DNA of 12,507 nucleotides. Source: DATJYV01 sp035499415 (GTDB lineage: Bacteria > Bacteroidota > Ignavibacteria > UBA10030). The notes under the pieces were generated by a model that had not been told where the DNA came from, did not search any database, and worked only from the letters and a program-made list of their open reading frames with translations. The DNA is taken from positions 1 through 12,507 of the forward strand of contig DATJYV010000216.1 of the NCBI GenBank assembly GCA_035499415.1, in the 5' to 3' direction. Both the position numbers and the translations under genes were made by a program. Below, one piece after another: positions 6,798 through 12,507 of this stretch; the stretch's first letter is position 1, and every line of letters starts with the position of its first letter.

Positions 6798-7358
6798 CTA
6801 TCCTTCCTTCTCTGCCTTGACTTTTTTCTCAACCGCTTTCTTCTTGGTCTTGTCGCCGACGTAAATGACGATCATCTGTCTCCCCTCCATTTTCGCCTCC
6901 TGCTCGATCTTCGCGATATCCGCCATCCGCTCGGTGAACCGGTCCAGCAATTCCTTCCCTAAATCCTGATACGTGATCTCTCTTCCCTTGAATACCACCG
7001 TCGCCTTGACCTTATTGCCCTCCTCGATAAACGCGCGCGCGTGACGCGTCTTGAATTCGAAATCGTGCGTATCGGTATTCGGATGAAACCGAATTTCCTT
7101 GACGAGCGTGATGTGCTGGTGTTTCTTCTGGAGTTTCTCTTTTTTCGATATCTCGTACCGGTACTTTCCAAAATCCATCAACTTGCAGACGGGGGGAGTG
7201 GCGGTCGGAACGATTTCGATAAGATCCAGCCCCTTGTCGGACGCGAGCTTGATTGCTTCTTTCGTTACGAATATCCCAAGTTGTTCGCCGTCGTCCGATA
7301 TGACGCGAACCTGGGGCGCCCGAATTTCGGTATTAACGCGAGCTCGATCCTGCTTGAT
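6798..7358 (-). CDS. infC: Translation initiation factor IF-3 with a probable AUC start codon
   Basis: IF3 binds the 30S subunit, prevents premature 50S joining and proofreads start codon choice. The protein is 186 residues: an N-domain (about 5-75: ARVNTEIRAPQVRVISDDGE, LGIFVTKEAIKLA, DLIEIVPTATPPVCKLMDFGKYRYE-type region) and a C-domain (about 85-172: KEIRFHPNTDTHDFEFKTRHARAFIEEGNKVKATVVFKGRE), then a Lys-rich tail. The first ATG in frame (7181) would remove the first 59 residues, most of the N-domain. No ATG, GTG or TTG is available before that region's end. The upstream stop in this frame is the thrS TAG (7373-7371), and between them lies GGAGG (7369-7365), 6 nt before ATC at 7358-7356. 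ATC is therefore the best start. Non-AUG starts (AUU in E. coli) let IF3 repress its own synthesis, so the same control is likely here. Confidence 0.95.
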   Translation of the reverse strand: MKQDRARVNTEIRAPQVRVISDDGEQLGIFVTKEAIKLASDKGLDLIEIVPTATPPVCKLMDFGKYRYEISKKEKLQKKHQHITLVKEIRFHPNTDTHDFEFKTRHARAFIEEGNKVKATVVFKGREITYQDLGKELLDRFTERMADIAKIEQEAKMEGRQMIVIYVGDKTKKKAVEKKVKAEKEG

Positions 7359-7364
7359 GGCGTT

Positions 7365-7369
7365 CCTCC
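7365..7369 (-). promoter_or_regulatory. Ribosome binding site that decides the infC start
   Basis: A strong GGAGG on the minus strand, directly after the thrS stop codon and 6 nt before the proposed ATC start of infC. Its spacing is ideal for ATC and far too distant for the first in-frame ATG. It is the main evidence for the non-AUG start. Confidence 0.8.
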
Positions 7370-7370
7370 G

Positions 7371-9311
7371 CTATTGTGAGAGAGACTTGCTGTTAATCGC
7401 TTCCCGAATCTTCCGGGTAAAGGCATCGACGGTTGAAACGCCGAGGTCCCCCTTCTTATGCTGCCGGACGGATACTGTTTTCGCCGATTGCTCCTTCTCC
7501 CCGACGACGAGCATGTAGGGAACCTTCTGCGTTTCCCAATCCCGGATCTTGTAGCCGACCTTCTCGTTCCGGTCGTCAAGTTCGACGCGAATACCCTCAC
7601 GCCGCAGCGTCTGTTCGACGGAGACGGCGTATTCGCGCGAAGCGTCCGTGATGGGCAGAACGGCGACCTGCACCGGGGCAAGCCACAACGGAAATTCCCC
7701 GGCGAAGTGCTCGATGAGGACTCCCATGAATCGCTCCATCGAACCGAACGGCGCCCGGTGAATCACGACCGGCCGATGCTTCCGGCCATCCGCCCCGGCA
7801 TACTCGAGGTCGAAGCGCTCGGGCATGACGTAGTCGACCTGGACGGTACCCAACTGCCAGTTCCGACCAAGTGCGTCCCGGATGATGAAGTCGATCTTGG
7901 GACCGTAAAACGCAGCCTCACCGATGCCAATATAATAATTTAACTTCATTAAGTCAGCCGCTTCCTTGATGTCCTTTTCTGCCTGGACCCAGAGCTCTTC
8001 CGCCCCGCCGAATTTCTGCATGTTCCTGGGGTCGCGGAACGACAGCCGCGTGCGAAAATCGCGGAAGCCAAGGGTATTGAAGACCAGTTGAATGAGCTCG
8101 ATGACGGCGCAAAGCTCATCCTTGAGCTGGTCCTGGCGAACGAACATGTGGGAATCGTCCACCGTGAACGAACGGACACGCACAAGACCGTTAAGCTCGC
8201 CCGATTGTTCATAACGGTACACGGTCCCGAACTCCGCCAGCCGGATCGGAAGGTCGCGGTAGCTGTGCGGTTTAGAAAGATAGATTTGAAAATGATGCGG
8301 ACAGTTCATCGGTTTGAGGAGATACTCCTCATGCTCGACCTTGAGCGGCGTAAACTGACTATCCTTGTAGTACGGATAATGTCCGCTGGTTTTGTAAAGA
8401 TTGATATTACCGATGTGCGGGGTGATGACGGGCAGGTAGCCCCGCTTCCGCTGTTCATCGCGCAGGAACGATTCGAGCGTTTCGCGGACAATGGTCCCCT
8501 TGGGGAGCCAAAGCGGAAGGCCGCCGCCCACTTTTGGCGTAAGAAGAAAAAGTTCGAGCTCCTGGCCCAGCTTCCGATGGTCACGCCGCTTGGCCTCTTC
8601 GAGACGGAACAGATGCTCGTCGAGCTCCTTCGAAGTCGGAAACGTGACACCGTAGATGCGCTGGAGCATCTTGTTCTTTTCATCGCCGCGCCAGTACGCT
8701 CCCGCAATGCTCAAAAGCTTGATCGCCTTGATGCGTCCGGTCGAAGGAATGTGCGGACCGTAGCAAAGGTCGGTGAAATTTCCCTGATGATAGAAGGTAA
8801 TGGGCTGGCCCTTGAGCCCGTCGAGAAGCTCGAGTTTGTACTGATCCCCTTTCTTCCTGAAGTAGGCAACCGCATCATCCCATTTCTTCTCTTCGCGCAC
8901 GTACGGAACGTCCCGCTGGGTCAATTCCGACATTTTCTTTTCGATCTTGCCCAGCTCTTCCGTCGTGAGGGAATGATCCCCCATGTCGATGTCGTAGTAA
9001 AATCCGTTTTCGATCGGCGGACCGATGCCGAACTTCGTCCCGGGATACAGCGCCTCGATCGCTTCCGCCATCAGATGAGCGGAGCTGTGCCAGTAGGCGT
9101 ATTTGCCGCCGTCGTCGGCCCACTTGAGAATCTTCACCGATGAGTCGGAAGAAATCGGACGACTCAAATCCCACACTTCGCCGTTCACTTCAACCGCGAG
9201 TGCTTCACGTGCCAACCCCTTGCTGATGCTCTCGGCAATCTGCAGGCCTGTGACGCCGGAAGGAAACTCCTTCTGCGAATTGTCGGGCAGTGTGATTCGG
9301 ACAGAGTTCAT
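7371..9311 (-). CDS. thrS: Threonine--tRNA ligase
   Basis: Cytoplasmic class II threonyl-tRNA synthetase, 646 residues, full length. Domains: TGS (1-62); second additional (editing) domain (about 65-230) with the HxxxH pair H75/H79 and the CxxxH pair C183/H187 that clears mis-charged serine; the catalytic core (about 245-535) with zinc ligands C337 (PMNCPHH), H388 (DDSHMF) and H518 (VIHRAPFGSMERF); and the C-terminal anticodon-binding domain (about 540-646, PLWLAPVQVAVLPITD...). All these residues are present, so the enzyme should be active and proofreading. The ATG at 9311 gives the normal TGS N-terminus but has no visible Shine-Dalgarno; the bases just upstream are T-rich and then enter a 7-bp tandem repeat. 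It is followed by infC after 12 nt in the same frame. Confidence 0.98.
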   Translation of the reverse strand: MNSVRITLPDNSQKEFPSGVTGLQIAESISKGLAREALAVEVNGEVWDLSRPISSDSSVKILKWADDGGKYAYWHSSAHLMAEAIEALYPGTKFGIGPPIENGFYYDIDMGDHSLTTEELGKIEKKMSELTQRDVPYVREEKKWDDAVAYFRKKGDQYKLELLDGLKGQPITFYHQGNFTDLCYGPHIPSTGRIKAIKLLSIAGAYWRGDEKNKMLQRIYGVTFPTSKELDEHLFRLEEAKRRDHRKLGQELELFLLTPKVGGGLPLWLPKGTIVRETLESFLRDEQRKRGYLPVITPHIGNINLYKTSGHYPYYKDSQFTPLKVEHEEYLLKPMNCPHHFQIYLSKPHSYRDLPIRLAEFGTVYRYEQSGELNGLVRVRSFTVDDSHMFVRQDQLKDELCAVIELIQLVFNTLGFRDFRTRLSFRDPRNMQKFGGAEELWVQAEKDIKEAADLMKLNYYIGIGEAAFYGPKIDFIIRDALGRNWQLGTVQVDYVMPERFDLEYAGADGRKHRPVVIHRAPFGSMERFMGVLIEHFAGEFPLWLAPVQVAVLPITDASREYAVSVEQTLRREGIRVELDDRNEKVGYKIRDWETQKVPYMLVVGEKEQSAKTVSVRQHKKGDLGVSTVDAFTRKIREAINSKSLSQ

Positions 9312-9318
9312 TGAGAAA

Positions 9319-9388
9319 AAAGTTACGAGTTTAGAGTTCCGAGTTCAAAGTTGAGAGTTCAGAGTTACGAGTTTCGAGTTCAGAGTTC
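9319..9388 (-). repeat. Ten tandem 7-bp units just upstream of thrS
   Basis: Seventy bases read as ten imperfect 7-mers with no interruption. On the plus strand the consensus is NGAGTTC: units such as AGAGTTC, CGAGTTC, AAAGTTG, AGAGTTA, CGAGTTT; on the minus strand GAACTCK. The array ends 7 nt before the thrS ATG, so it fills the 5' untranslated leader where a ribosome site would be. The thrS start region itself (ATGAACTCTG) contains the same 7-mer, which may point to its origin. Such arrays change length by slippage. Confidence 0.85.
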
Positions 9389-9588
9389 GTAAAGGATTCA
9401 AATCCAGAGCGAGAGAGCTGACGAACGAGGGTTGAGGGATAAGGACTGTGGAATAAGGATTCAGGGGTTGGGGAAGCAGGATTGATATCTTGATCGGTGC
9501 CAGCTCAGTTTATTCATGCAACACTAACGTGTGCTTCTTGTTTCATTCCACCTGGATCCTTAGTCCTTGACCCGTCTTTTCCTTCTTT
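9389..9588. other. Leader region between the repeat arrays with nothing recognised
   Basis: About 200 nt between the 7-bp array and the tRNA-derived repeats. I see no gene, no T-box or other known riboswitch and no convincing promoter on the minus strand. The only notable texture is a purine-rich stretch on the plus strand (about 9425-9480) with ATAAGGA used twice. Confidence 0.5.
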
Positions 9589-9769
9589 GTGGGCTCTATA
9601 CGACTCTCCGCCAGAGGCGCCTGCCAGCCAGCGGTCAGGCTGGGGTCGGGCTGGGATGCGCCAAACAGCGGCGCAGAACCTATGACGTCAACCAATTACC
9701 AAATCGAAAATTGGAAACCTGCCCGCCGTTCAATGACCTGCAAGGCAGGCGGGTCGAAAATGCTCCTCA
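9589..9769 (-). repeat. tRNA-Val 3'-end repeat, distal copy with an extra 35-nt insert
   Basis: This copy, 181 nt long, matches the 146-nt repeat at 9770-9915 with about four substitutions, except for an additional 35 nt at 9619-9653. It starts (read on plus) with the tRNA-Val 3' end and T-arm (GTGGGCTCTATACGACTC), then a two-hairpin insert, then GAACCTATGACGTC (the other T-arm side) and about 80 nt of shared flank. The 35-nt extra piece splits one hairpin of the insert and is itself partly palindromic (CCAGCC/GGCTGG). It carries more differences from the real tRNA than the other copy, so it looks older. Confidence 0.85.
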
Positions 9770-9915
9770 GTGGGCCCTATAGGACTCTCCGCCAGAGGCG
9801 GATGCGCCAAACAGCGGCGCAGAACCTATGACCTCAACCAATTACCAAATCGAAAATTGGAAACCTGCCCGCCGTTCAATGACCTGCAAGGCAGGCGGGT
9901 CGAAAATGCTCCTCT
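9770..9915 (-). repeat. tRNA-Val 3'-end repeat, proximal copy
   Basis: A 146-nt unit directly downstream of tRNA-Val. It repeats the last 32 nt of the tRNA region exactly (GTGGGCCCTATAGGACTC and GAACCTATGACCTC on plus), but with 34 nt inserted in the T-loop at 9788-9821. The rest of the unit copies the tRNA's own downstream flank, including CCAATT/AATTGG and the overlapping CCTGCC/GGCAGG and CCCGCC/GGCGGG inverted repeats. The simplest history is tandem duplication of the tRNA 3' end plus flank, with the insert arriving in a copy. Confidence 0.88.
9788..9821. repeat. Double-hairpin palindromic insert in a duplicated T-loop
   Basis: Exactly two adjoining hairpins with no spare bases: TCCGCC-AGA-GGCGGA (9788-9802) and TGCGCC-AAACAGC-GGCGCA (9803-9821). 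It interrupts the T-loop of the tRNA-derived repeat between GACTC and GAACC. The same element is at 9607-9618 plus 9654-9675 in the other copy, there split by 35 nt. The first hairpin recurs with one loop change inside the ncRNA at 1681-1695. It behaves like a small REP- or MITE-like palindromic element; no transposase is visible. Confidence 0.75.
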
Positions 9916-9916
9916 G

Positions 9917-9990
9917 TGGGCCCTATAGGACTCGAACCTATGACCTCTACCATGTCAAGGTAGCGCTCTAGCCAACTGAGCTAAGAGCCC
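9917..9990 (-). tRNA. tRNA-Val (anticodon GAC)
   Basis: A complete 74-nt cloverleaf on the minus strand, 5' end at 9990. The acceptor stem GGGCTCT pairs with AGGGCCC (one G-U), D stem GCTC/GAGC, anticodon stem CTACC/GGTAG around the loop TTGACAT (anticodon GAC, reading GUC), and T arm ATAGG-TTCGAGT-CCTAT, discriminator A. CCA is not encoded. A strong promoter lies about 55 nt upstream. The 3' half is duplicated twice downstream. It is the first gene on the minus strand before thrS, 605 nt away, so it may be co-transcribed with that operon. Confidence 0.96.
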
Positions 9991-10042
9991 GGAATGAGAT
10001 GATTGGAGACTTCAGCGGGAACATCACGAGGCCAACTTTTTC

Positions 10043-10071
10043 ATTATACCGATTTCTTGGCCAAAAATCAA
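10043..10071 (-). promoter_or_regulatory. Sigma70-type promoter for tRNA-Val
   Basis: On the minus strand TTGATT (10071-10066), a 17-nt spacer and TATAAT (10048-10043). The -10 is a perfect consensus and the spacing is ideal. Transcription would start near 10036, leaving a leader of about 45 nt before the tRNA. It may also feed the thrS operon, for which I see no separate promoter. Bacteroidia use a different consensus (TTTG and TANNTTTG), so this site supports placement outside that class. Confidence 0.8.
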
Positions 10072-10151
10072 CGAACGTATGTTGTCCAAGAAGGGACTGG
10101 GACAAGTATCTTACATCGAAAAAACCACCTTCACTGCAGTCGTTCTGTGGA

Positions 10152-10180
10152 TTGCGAATGCGCGCCCCTTGTGCTATCTT
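10152..10180 (+). promoter_or_regulatory. Probable promoter of the broken propeller gene
   Basis: TTGCGA (10152-10157), a 17-nt spacer and TATCTT (10175-10180) preceded by TG in the extended -10 position. Each hexamer matches four of six consensus bases. The start of transcription would be near 10187, about 48 nt before the ATG at 10235. It is divergent from the tRNA-Val promoter. Confidence 0.5.
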
Positions 10181-10234
10181 CACGACAATATCCGGGCAGA
10201 CAAACCTGTAGGTCAGATTCTTCGTTCGCAGGGC

Positions 10235-10640
10235 ATGAAATCGATATTCTTGATTGCGGGCTTGCTTTGGGCCTCCCCGCCGCTTCCGGCTCAGTACACC
10301 ATCAAGCAATGGAACGTCGAAGACGGCCTGCCCCAAAGCTCCGTCCGATGTGTCACGCAGACCCACGACGGCTATTTGTGGGTCGGAACGTGGAACGGCC
10401 TCGCTCGGTTCGATGGCGTCGTCATGACCGCGTTTAACCCTCGAACACGACGGGCGTGTCACGCTGAAAGTCTATGACATCCTGGGTCGCGAGGTCGCGA
10501 CATTGCTGGATGAGAGCCGGAACGCAGGAGAGTACCAGCTAGTCGTGTTTGATGGCTCCCGCTTTTCTTCCGGAATTTACTTCGCTTTCCTGCAATCGGG
10601 CGGGAAACAACTCATAAAGAAAATGCTGATGGTGAAGTAG
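10235..10640 (+). pseudogene. Remnant of a propeller sensor protein fused out of frame to a T9SS sorting domain
   Basis: The start at 10235 gives a signal peptide (MKSIFLIAGLLWA...LPAQ) and then the first repeat of a two-component-regulator beta-propeller (Reg_prop): QWNVEDGLPQSSV, DGYLWVGTWNGLARFDGV, residues about 28-62. Intact proteins of this type usually run on for hundreds of residues with many propeller blades. Here the match stops near AFN (about 10440), and the frame ends at 10477 with an unrelated tail. In a different frame, from about 10440 to the stop at 10638-10640, lies a clear T9SS type A C-terminal sorting domain: GRVTLKVYDILGREVATLLD...SGIYFAFLQSGGKQLIKKMLMVK. So the two ends of secreted proteins are joined with the middle lost and the frame shifted. 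A large deletion is the likely cause. An assembly join is the alternative; a single base error would not explain it. Confidence 0.75.
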
Positions 10641-10668
10641 CTGCCGTTCTCAAATTCGAAATCTCTTG

Positions 10669-10674
10669 AGGAGG
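10669..10674 (+). promoter_or_regulatory. Strong ribosome binding site of the GLUG-repeat gene
   Basis: GAGGAGGT-type sequence ends a few bases before the ATG at 10680. It fixes the start of the GLUG-repeat protein and shows that this organism uses Shine-Dalgarno initiation for at least some genes. The 39-nt gap after the broken gene holds no clear promoter or terminator. Confidence 0.7.
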
Positions 10675-10679
10675 TGTCT

Positions 10680-12507
10680 ATGCAAAGAATGATGCGAATT
10701 TTCGTTGCGGCGCTGATGGCGACGCTCGCTCTCATCGAAACGTCTCAATCACAAACAGCAACGCCGCCGTCCGGCACCGGCACGTCGGGCGACCCGTACC
10801 TCGTCTCGACGCTGGACAATCTTTACTGGATTACGCAGAACTCAAGCTCGTGGAACAAGCACTTCCTGCAGACAGCAGACATCGACGCCTCGTCGGATAC
10901 GAGTTGGGATTCAAATCAGGGTTTCTCGCCGATCGGAACTTCCGGCATAAATTTTACGGGAGTATACGACGGGAACGGGCACGTGATCTCGGGCCTTTTT
11001 ATCTCACGAAGCAGTGCGAATAACCTCGGCATGTTCGGGATTGCCTATTACCCCGATACGCTCAAGAACCTGGGGCTCATCAATGTGAACATCACCGGAG
11101 GCACGAATACGGGCGGACTCGTGGCCGTCAACTCCAATGGATCGACCGTCATCAATTGCTATTGCACGGGAAGCGTTAGCGCCACGTACTCAGATTATGT
11201 CGGCGGCCTTGTCGGATATAACAATGGATCGGTCGTGAACAAAAGTTACACTTCGGTGAATGTTACGGTCAACTCCGCATCCAGCTACGTTGGCGGGCTT
11301 GTGGGCTACAACCGCGGAGTTTCGACCATCAGCAACTGCTACGCGACGGGGAATGTGACCAACGGGGGAAGCTATATCGGCGGACTTGTGGGTTACAGTA
11401 CTCCGAACGGCCTCCCCGTTCCTGTCATCAGCAATAGCTACAGCACGGGAAAAGTGACCGGCAGCAGCCAGGTTGGCGGACTTGTGGGCGAGAATGATGC
11501 CGAAGTGGACAGCTGTTTCTGGAACAAAGACTCCTCGGGCACAACCGGTATCGGAGCCGGAACCACCAGCGGCGCCACGGGGAAGACGACGGCACAGATG
11601 AAAGACCCTGCGACGTTCACCTCTGCTGCCTGGGATACCAGTTCCTGGTACATGGGCGACGGTGTCAACAACGGCTACCCGTACCTGCAGTGGCAAAACC
11701 CGGGCGGAATACATCTGGTCACCGCAGTGGCACCTGCAACAAGCAACGGCTCGTATCTGATAGCGTCGCTCGACAATCTCTACTGGGTGACACAGAATTC
11801 AAGCTCGTGGAATTCCTCGTTCCTTCAGACCGCCGACATCGATGCTTCTCAGACATCGGGTTGGGCTTCTGGAAGCGGCTTCACGCCGATAGGATACTCC
11901 GGCAATTATTTCGGGGGATCGTACAACGGCAATGGCCACATTATTTCCAACCTCTATATTTCACGCGGCGGTACAAGCGCCGTCGGCATGATTGGCTTTG
12001 CCAAGGCGGGTGCTTCAATTACGAACGTGGGAATGGTTAATGCCAACATTCACGGACAGAGTTACGTCGGCGGCCTTGTTGGTGATTGTTACGGATCGAT
12101 CAGCTATTGCTACAGCACCGGAAGCGTGAGCGGCGGCAGTATTGTCGGCGGACTCGTTGGCGGGCTCATTACCACATCGATAAGCAACGACTACAGCAGG
12201 GCGAGCGTTAGCGGAAGCAGTAACGTTGGAGGACTTGCAGGATATCTCCTTTCAGCATCGGTAAATAACAGTTACAGCACGGGGAGTTCCAATGGCGGAG
12301 GGCTCATCGGAAGTGGATCCCCGGCAAACAACAGCTTCTGGGACACGCAGACATCCGGTCAGTCAGGCAGTGCGAGCGGCACGGGTGAGACCACAGCATT
12401 GATGAAGACGCAGTCTACCTTCACCGGGGCCGGCTGGGATTTCACGAACACCTGGGCGATGGACGCCGGCGTCAACAACGGCTATCCGGCTCTCATCTGG
12501 CAATCTC
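10680..12507 (+). CDS. Secreted GLUG-repeat surface protein, open at the window edge
   Basis: The frame is open from ATG 10680 to the end of the window, at least 609 residues. Residues 1-25 form a signal peptide (MQRMMRIFVAALMATLALIE...). The rest is two homologous modules, starting near residues 38 and 357. Each opens with YLVSTLDNLYWITQNSSSWN, TADIDAS, GFSPIG, YDGNGHVISGLFISR, then carries GLUG repeats (VGGLVGYN...SNCYATGNV): about five in module 1 and four in module 2. Each closes with SFW(N/D), a T-rich segment, TTAQMKD, and GVNNGYPYLQWQ. GLUG repeats form beta-helical stalks in adhesins and other cell-surface proteins. No catalytic motif is visible. A T9SS sorting domain would be expected at the unseen C-terminus. 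Which ligand it binds cannot be told. It follows the broken gene by 39 nt. Confidence 0.9.
   Translation, partial: MQRMMRIFVAALMATLALIETSQSQTATPPSGTGTSGDPYLVSTLDNLYWITQNSSSWNKHFLQTADIDASSDTSWDSNQGFSPIGTSGINFTGVYDGNGHVISGLFISRSSANNLGMFGIAYYPDTLKNLGLINVNITGGTNTGGLVAVNSNGSTVINCYCTGSVSATYSDYVGGLVGYNNGSVVNKSYTSVNVTVNSASSYVGGLVGYNRGVSTISNCYATGNVTNGGSYIGGLVGYSTPNGLPVPVISNSYSTGKVTGSSQVGGLVGENDAEVDSCFWNKDSSGTTGIGAGTTSGATGKTTAQMKDPATFTSAAWDTSSWYMGDGVNNGYPYLQWQNPGGIHLVTAVAPATSNGSYLIASLDNLYWVTQNSSSWNSSFLQTADIDASQTSGWASGSGFTPIGYSGNYFGGSYNGNGHIISNLYISRGGTSAVGMIGFAKAGASITNVGMVNANIHGQSYVGGLVGDCYGSISYCYSTGSVSGGSIVGGLVGGLITTSISNDYSRASVSGSSNVGGLAGYLLSASVNNSYSTGSSNGGGLIGSGSPANNSFWDTQTSGQSGSASGTGETTALMKTQSTFTGAGWDFTNTWAMDAGVNNGYPALIWQS

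Noticed and set aside
6798..7181. infC starting at the first ATG (127 residues)
   Set aside because: This would delete most of the IF3 N-domain, which is clearly encoded upstream in the same frame and preceded by a perfect Shine-Dalgarno and ATC.
8088..9143. Long plus-strand open frame of 351 codons
   Set aside because: Antisense shadow of thrS, whose catalytic and zinc residues are all conserved on the minus strand.
9589..9915. CRISPR array
   Set aside because: There are only two long units (146 and 181 nt) with nearly identical content throughout and no unique spacers; no cas gene is near.
9312..9916. T-box leader controlling thrS
   Set aside because: No T-box sequence or specifier stem is recognisable, and T-boxes are not typical of this group. 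The tRNA-like parts match tRNA-Val itself, not a leader that reads tRNA-Thr.
10079..10234. Upstream start for the propeller remnant
   Set aside because: Residues before 10235 show no signal peptide or family similarity, and the probable promoter (10152-10180) would lie inside the frame. The ATG at 10235 begins a good signal peptide.
11190..11714. Minus-strand frame of 174 codons
   Set aside because: It is antisense to the GLUG-repeat gene and its apparent repeats only mirror that gene.

Overview
The window looks like a chromosomal segment from a moderately GC-rich bacterium of the Bacteroidota/FCB group, most likely Ignavibacteria-like. Three things point there. A type IX secretion (T9SS) C-terminal sorting domain of the 'VTLKVYDILGREVATLLDE...GIYFAFLQSGGK..KKMLMVK' style lies near 10.44-10.64 kb. 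A beta-propeller (Reg_prop) sensor remnant and a large GLUG-repeat surface protein flank it. The gene order thrS-infC-rpmI-rplT-pheS-pheT-(coiled coil)-zapA-rny is the familiar one for this group. The clear sigma70-type promoter (TTGATT-17-TATAAT) and good Shine-Dalgarno sites before several genes argue against a typical Bacteroidia genome. This placement is inference.

Left and centre (1-9311, all minus strand). A housekeeping block runs right to left: threonyl-tRNA synthetase, translation factor IF3 (with a non-AUG start, AUC), ribosomal proteins L35 and L20, both subunits of phenylalanyl-tRNA synthetase, a small uncharacterised coiled-coil protein overlapping the end of pheT, the FtsZ-ring protein ZapA, a structured non-coding RNA of about 250 nt (best candidate 6S RNA), and RNase Y, which is cut by the window edge a few residues before its end. 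The block couples translation genes with cell division and RNA turnover.

Middle (9312-9990). The long leader between tRNA-Val(GAC) and thrS is rich in repeats. It has ten 7-bp units next to the thrS start. Further upstream lie two tandem copies of the tRNA-Val 3' end plus its flank. Each copy carries a double-hairpin insert in its T-loop, and one insert is itself interrupted by a further 35-nt palindromic piece. Nearly the same small palindrome also lies inside the ncRNA upstream of rny, which suggests a dispersed palindromic element.

Right (9991-12507, plus strand). A divergent promoter region separates tRNA-Val from an accessory surface-protein region. First comes a broken gene: a signal peptide and about 45 residues of a two-component-regulator propeller joined out of frame to a T9SS sorting domain. 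Next is a secreted GLUG-repeat protein with two homologous modules, open at the window edge. No complete new multi-gene system is visible. The most notable items are the AUC-started infC, the zapA-rny ncRNA with its competing hairpin, and the tRNA-derived nested palindrome repeats.
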